DNA of 64,000 bases, taken from Marinobacter flavimaris. GTDB lineage: Bacteria; Pseudomonadota; Gammaproteobacteria; Pseudomonadales; Oleiphilaceae. The stretch lies in NCBI RefSeq assembly GCF_002933295.1, contig NZ_PSSW01000001.1:1-64000 (forward strand), in the 5' to 3' direction. The notes below the pieces were generated by a model. The model saw nothing but the letters and a program-made list of their open reading frames with translations. It did no database searches and had not been told where the DNA came from. Of this stretch, positions 61,255-64,000 are shown one piece after another (position 1 is the stretch's first letter; every line of letters begins with the position of its first letter). The translations under genes and the position numbers were made by a program.

Positions 61255-62766
61255 TTACTTGGCGGTCGGCATAACAAATTCCGCACCGGCATCAATGGAA
61301 TCGGACCAGCGCTGCATGATGGATTTCTGGCGCGTGTAGAATTTCACGCCCTCTTCGCCGTAGGCGTGGGTGTCGCCAAACATCGAGCGCTTCCAGCCGC
61401 CAAAGCCGTGCCACGCCATGGGTACGGGAATGGGTACGTTAATCCCGACCATGCCGACCTGGATTCGGCGGCCAAATTCCCGGGCCACGCTGCCGCTCTC
61501 GGTGAAGCAGCTGACACCGTTGCCGAATTCGTGGTCGTTGATCAGACGAATCGCCGTGGCGATATCGGGTACCCGGACACAGGCCAGAACCGGTCCGAAG
61601 ATTTCTTCACGATAGATCGTCATATCGGGCGTGACGTGATCAAACAGTGAACCGCCCATCCAGAAACCCTCGGCGCAGCCATCGCCGGTGTTCGAGGCAT
61701 CGAACTCCCGGCCATCCACGACCAGCTCGGCACCTTCCGCCACACCCTTGTCAATGTAGCCGGTAATGCGCTGGTGTGCGGCGGCGGTAACAATCGGGCC
61801 CATCTCGGCATCCAGCTGTTCGCCGTTTTTCACTTTCAGGCTTCGGGCCCGCTCGGCCAGTCTTGGCACGATCTTGTCCGCAACATCCCCGACAAGCACC
61901 GCCACACTGATGGCCATGCAGCGCTCGCCGGCACTGCCGTAGGCGGCACCGATCAGGGCATCGACCGCTTTGTCGAGATCGGCGTCCGGCATTACCACCA
62001 TATGGTTCTTGGCGCCGCCGAGGGCCTGAATGCGCTTGCCGTGTTTGGCGCCTTTCTCGTACAGCAGGTTGGCAATCGGAGTGGATCCGACAAAACTCAG
62101 GGCCTGGACATCCGGATGCTCGATCAGGGCGTTCACCGCGTCCTTGTCACCCTGCACCACGTTAAATACGCCATCGGGCAGTCCGGCCTGTTTCAGCAGG
62201 TCGGCGATCATCAGGGAAGCACTCGGGTCCAGGGGGCTGGGCTTCAGGACAAAGGTATTGCCTGCCGCGATGGCTACCGGAAACATCCACATGGGCACCA
62301 TCGCCGGGAAGTTGAACGGGGTAACGCCGGCGACCACGCCCAGGGGCTGGCGGGTGGTCCAGTTATCGATACCCGTGCTGACCTGCTCGGTGTAATCGCC
62401 TTTCAGAAGCTGGGGAATGCCGCAGGCGAACTCGACGATGTCGATGCCCCGGGCTACTTCGCCCTGGGCGTCCGTGAATACCTTGCCATGCTCCGCGGTG
62501 ATGGCGCGGGCCAGGTCATCCTTGTGGGTGTTCAACAGTTCCAGAAACTTGAACATGACCCTGGCCCGGCGAATGGGCGGTGTGTCGGCCCAGGCGGGGA
62601 ATGCAGCATCGGCGGCAGCAACAGCGGCGTCTACGTCCTCACGGCCGGCCAGAGCTACGCGGCCTGTGACCTGTCCGGTGGCCGGATTGAACACGTCCTG
62701 GGACTGGCTGGATGTGCCGAGAGATATTTCGCCATTGATATAATGCTGGATGGTTGCGTTGGTCAT
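61255..62766 (-). CDS. mmsA: CoA-acylating methylmalonate-semialdehyde dehydrogenase
   Basis: A 503-residue aldehyde dehydrogenase of the MmsA branch: [37 protein letters not shown] (where the usual catalytic Glu is replaced, as in MmsA), and [16 protein letters not shown] with the Cys. It turns methylmalonate or malonate semialdehyde into propionyl-CoA or acetyl-CoA with CoA and NAD. First gene of the mmsA-GMC operon, divergent from a LysR gene. Confidence 0.93.
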   Translation of the reverse strand: MTNATIQHYINGEISLGTSSQSQDVFNPATGQVTGRVALAGREDVDAAVAAADAAFPAWADTPPIRRARVMFKFLELLNTHKDDLARAITAEHGKVFTDAQGEVARGIDIVEFACGIPQLLKGDYTEQVSTGIDNWTTRQPLGVVAGVTPFNFPAMVPMWMFPVAIAAGNTFVLKPSPLDPSASLMIADLLKQAGLPDGVFNVVQGDKDAVNALIEHPDVQALSFVGSTPIANLLYEKGAKHGKRIQALGGAKNHMVVMPDADLDKAVDALIGAAYGSAGERCMAISVAVLVGDVADKIVPRLAERARSLKVKNGEQLDAEMGPIVTAAAHQRITGYIDKGVAEGAELVVDGREFDASNTGDGCAEGFWMGGSLFDHVTPDMTIYREEIFGPVLACVRVPDIATAIRLINDHEFGNGVSCFTESGSVAREFGRRIQVGMVGINVPIPVPMAWHGFGGWKRSMFGDTHAYGEEGVKFYTRQKSIMQRWSDSIDAGAEFVMPTAK

Positions 62767-62909
62767 GGATGCCTCTGTCTTTTCGCGATTGGCCGCTCGA
62801 AATGGCAGAAATGCATTCTGCTAAGGGCCCTTAAGGAGCTTTGGGTAATTTCTGACCGTACAGGTTAGGTGTGGCAAAGGGGGAAAGCAATTGAGATTTT
62901 CAAAAGCCA

Positions 62910-62930
62910 GATATAAAGTAATCTTATATC
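62910..62930. promoter_or_regulatory. Palindrome between mmsA and the LysR gene
   Basis: GATATAA (62910-62916) and TTATATC (62924-62930) are perfect inverted arms with a seven-base spacer, 22 bp before the LysR ATG. The size and place fit a LysR-type operator controlling both divergent units. The other 160 bp of the gap show nothing else. Confidence 0.5.
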
Positions 62931-62952
62931 GAGAACCTGAGGCGAGACGCTT

Positions 62953-63861
62953 ATGTACCCCCTTCAGAGCCTTCGGGCGTTCGTTACTGTCGCCCGTGAG
63001 GGCAGTGTAAGCCGCGCCGCCACTCGCCTCCATCTGACTCAGCCCGCCGTCAGCCTCAAGCTCAAGCAACTGCAGGACGAACTGGAACTCAAACTGTTCC
63101 TGCGCAAGCCCCAGGGTCTGGTGTTGACCCCCGATGGTCAGGCTCTCTTGCCTTCGGCTGAAAAAGCACTCGCTGCCATGGCAGCGTTTGAGCAGAGCGC
63201 CCGGGCATTGCATAACACCCTTCGAGGGCGGTTGCGGATTGGTACCATCGTGGATCCGGAATTTATCCGTCTCGGGGCGTTTCTGCACCGCCTGGTGGAA
63301 CGGGCGCCACAACTGGAGACCGAGCTGCGTCAGGGTATGAGTGGCAGCGTGTTGGAACAGGTCAGGGATGGCCGCCTCGATGTCGGTTTTTTTCTGGCGC
63401 CGCCCGGCGTCGGGCCGGGTGCACTGGCGCCGGATGTGGTTCACCGTGAGCTGACCCGGTTTCACTACTATGTGGTTGCGCCGGCGGGTTGGGGGCCGAG
63501 GCTTCGGTCGGCCCAGTGGTCCGACTTGGCAGCTATGCCCTGGATTGTGACCCCAGAAGACTCCGTTCATCACCGGCTGCTTAAAGGCACTCTGGAACCC
63601 ATGGGGTTAATGCCGCGGGGCGTAGCCCAGGTCGATCAGGAGGCGTGCATGCTGGACCTGGTCAGGGCAGGTGTGGGTTTGAGTCTCGCGCGGGATGCAT
63701 TGGCGATGGCTGAGCGCCAGGAAACCGGCCTGGAAATTGTTGACGGGTTGCAGTTGCCTTGCGCGCTCAGTTTCGTATGGCACCAGGACCGACAGGGCGA
63801 GCCTCTGATCGCGGAGGCTCTGGAAGCCCTGGCGGGTGTCTGGGCGGTTAGCCCAACGTAG
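62953..63861 (+). CDS. LysR-family transcriptional regulator
   Basis: A 302-residue regulator: MYPLQSLRAFVTVAREGSVS, RLHLTQPAVSLKLKQLQDEL as the helix-turn-helix, and a two-lobed effector domain. Divergent from the mmsA-GMC operon and therefore its likely regulator. Its last 14 bases overlap the end of the convergent ZIP-transporter gene. Confidence 0.88.
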   Translation: MYPLQSLRAFVTVAREGSVSRAATRLHLTQPAVSLKLKQLQDELELKLFLRKPQGLVLTPDGQALLPSAEKALAAMAAFEQSARALHNTLRGRLRIGTIVDPEFIRLGAFLHRLVERAPQLETELRQGMSGSVLEQVRDGRLDVGFFLAPPGVGPGALAPDVVHRELTRFHYYVVAPAGWGPRLRSAQWSDLAAMPWIVTPEDSVHHRLLKGTLEPMGLMPRGVAQVDQEACMLDLVRAGVGLSLARDALAMAERQETGLEIVDGLQLPCALSFVWHQDRQGEPLIAEALEALAGVWAVSPT

Positions 63862-64000
63862 CATCCAGGAACATCATTACGGCAAAACCGCCCATCAGGC
63901 AGAAGGTGGACATGATTTTCCATTGCCGGTGATGGGTTTCGGGGATAATTTCATTGCTGATGATGAACAGCATGGCGCCTGCTGCGAAGCCAAGGGTCCA
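63848..64000 (-). CDS. ZIP-family metal transporter, C-terminal part (cut by the window end)
   Basis: The last 50 codons of a gene entering from the right. The frame reads TLGFAAGAMLFIISNEIIPE, then MGGFAVMMFLDATLG and stop, which is the final membrane segments of ZupT/GufA-type zinc transporters, with the metal-site E in the SNEIIPE motif. It overlaps the LysR gene end by 14 bases. The frame is shown by translation of the complement and has no stop through the window edge. Confidence 0.75.
   Translation of the reverse strand, partial: WTLGFAAGAMLFIISNEIIPETHHRQWKIMSTFCLMGGFAVMMFLDATLG

Noticed and set aside
1-64000. tRNA or rRNA genes
   Set aside because: None seen by eye on either strand; a covariance-model scan was not possible here.

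Overview
The window looks like the chromosome of a marine gammaproteobacterium of the Marinobacter type. This is inferred from gene content (a Liv-linked phenylacetate cluster, TRAP transport, haloalkane dehalogenase), high-GC codon use and the family-level look of the proteins; no rRNA or other marker gene is present to prove it. No tRNA, rRNA or CRISPR array was seen.

Region 1 (about 1-4.1 kb) is a scarred accessory segment. It holds one end of an IS21-like element (four 23-bp-spaced repeats), an island-type lspA, a peroxiredoxin gene frameshifted exactly at its catalytic cysteine, a ccmF fragment fused to an IS1380-type transposase remnant, a vapBC toxin-antitoxin pair, and an integron attC site followed by a small cassette ORF and half of a second attC. 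No integron integrase is present in the window.

Region 2 (4.1-10.2 kb) is ordinary chromosome: a crotonase, an unusual GIDE/BAM-LemA fusion membrane protein, a threonine-aldolase-type PLP enzyme, the EF-P paralogue EfpL/YeiP, a YbfB-type MFS permease and an acyl-CoA thioesterase.

Region 3 (10.2-29.3 kb) is a complete-looking aerobic phenylacetate unit apart from paaF. It has the repressor PaaX, a five-gene Liv-type ABC importer whose LivF ATPase carries an N-terminal hemerythrin domain, paaABCDE and paaZ, paaGHIJK, and paaY. A motif close to TTGATAYTCGTCAA sits upstream of all three transcription units and overlaps a good promoter upstream of paaG, which suggests one PaaX regulon.

Region 4 (29.3-44.4 kb) is a glutamate-family catabolic island. 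It has an Lrp-type regulator, a short NAD-glutamate dehydrogenase, a bifunctional PutA, and a LysR-headed cluster (DUF1445 D-glutamate-cyclase-like protein, TRAP transporter DctPQM, 5-oxoprolinase PxpABC). Together these could turn proline, 5-oxoproline and perhaps D-glutamate into 2-oxoglutarate.

Region 5 (44.4-64 kb) is mixed housekeeping and accessory metabolism: lytic transglycosylase, shikimate-kinase-like protein, dicarboxylate symporter, RsuA-type pseudouridine synthase, a VTT membrane protein overlapping a large six-hairpin-glycosidase-like protein, two DMT exporters, a haloalkane dehalogenase, a lipid kinase, an M48 protease lipoprotein, LysE, and a GMC oxidoreductase-MmsA operon with a divergent LysR. 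The window ends inside a ZIP metal transporter gene.
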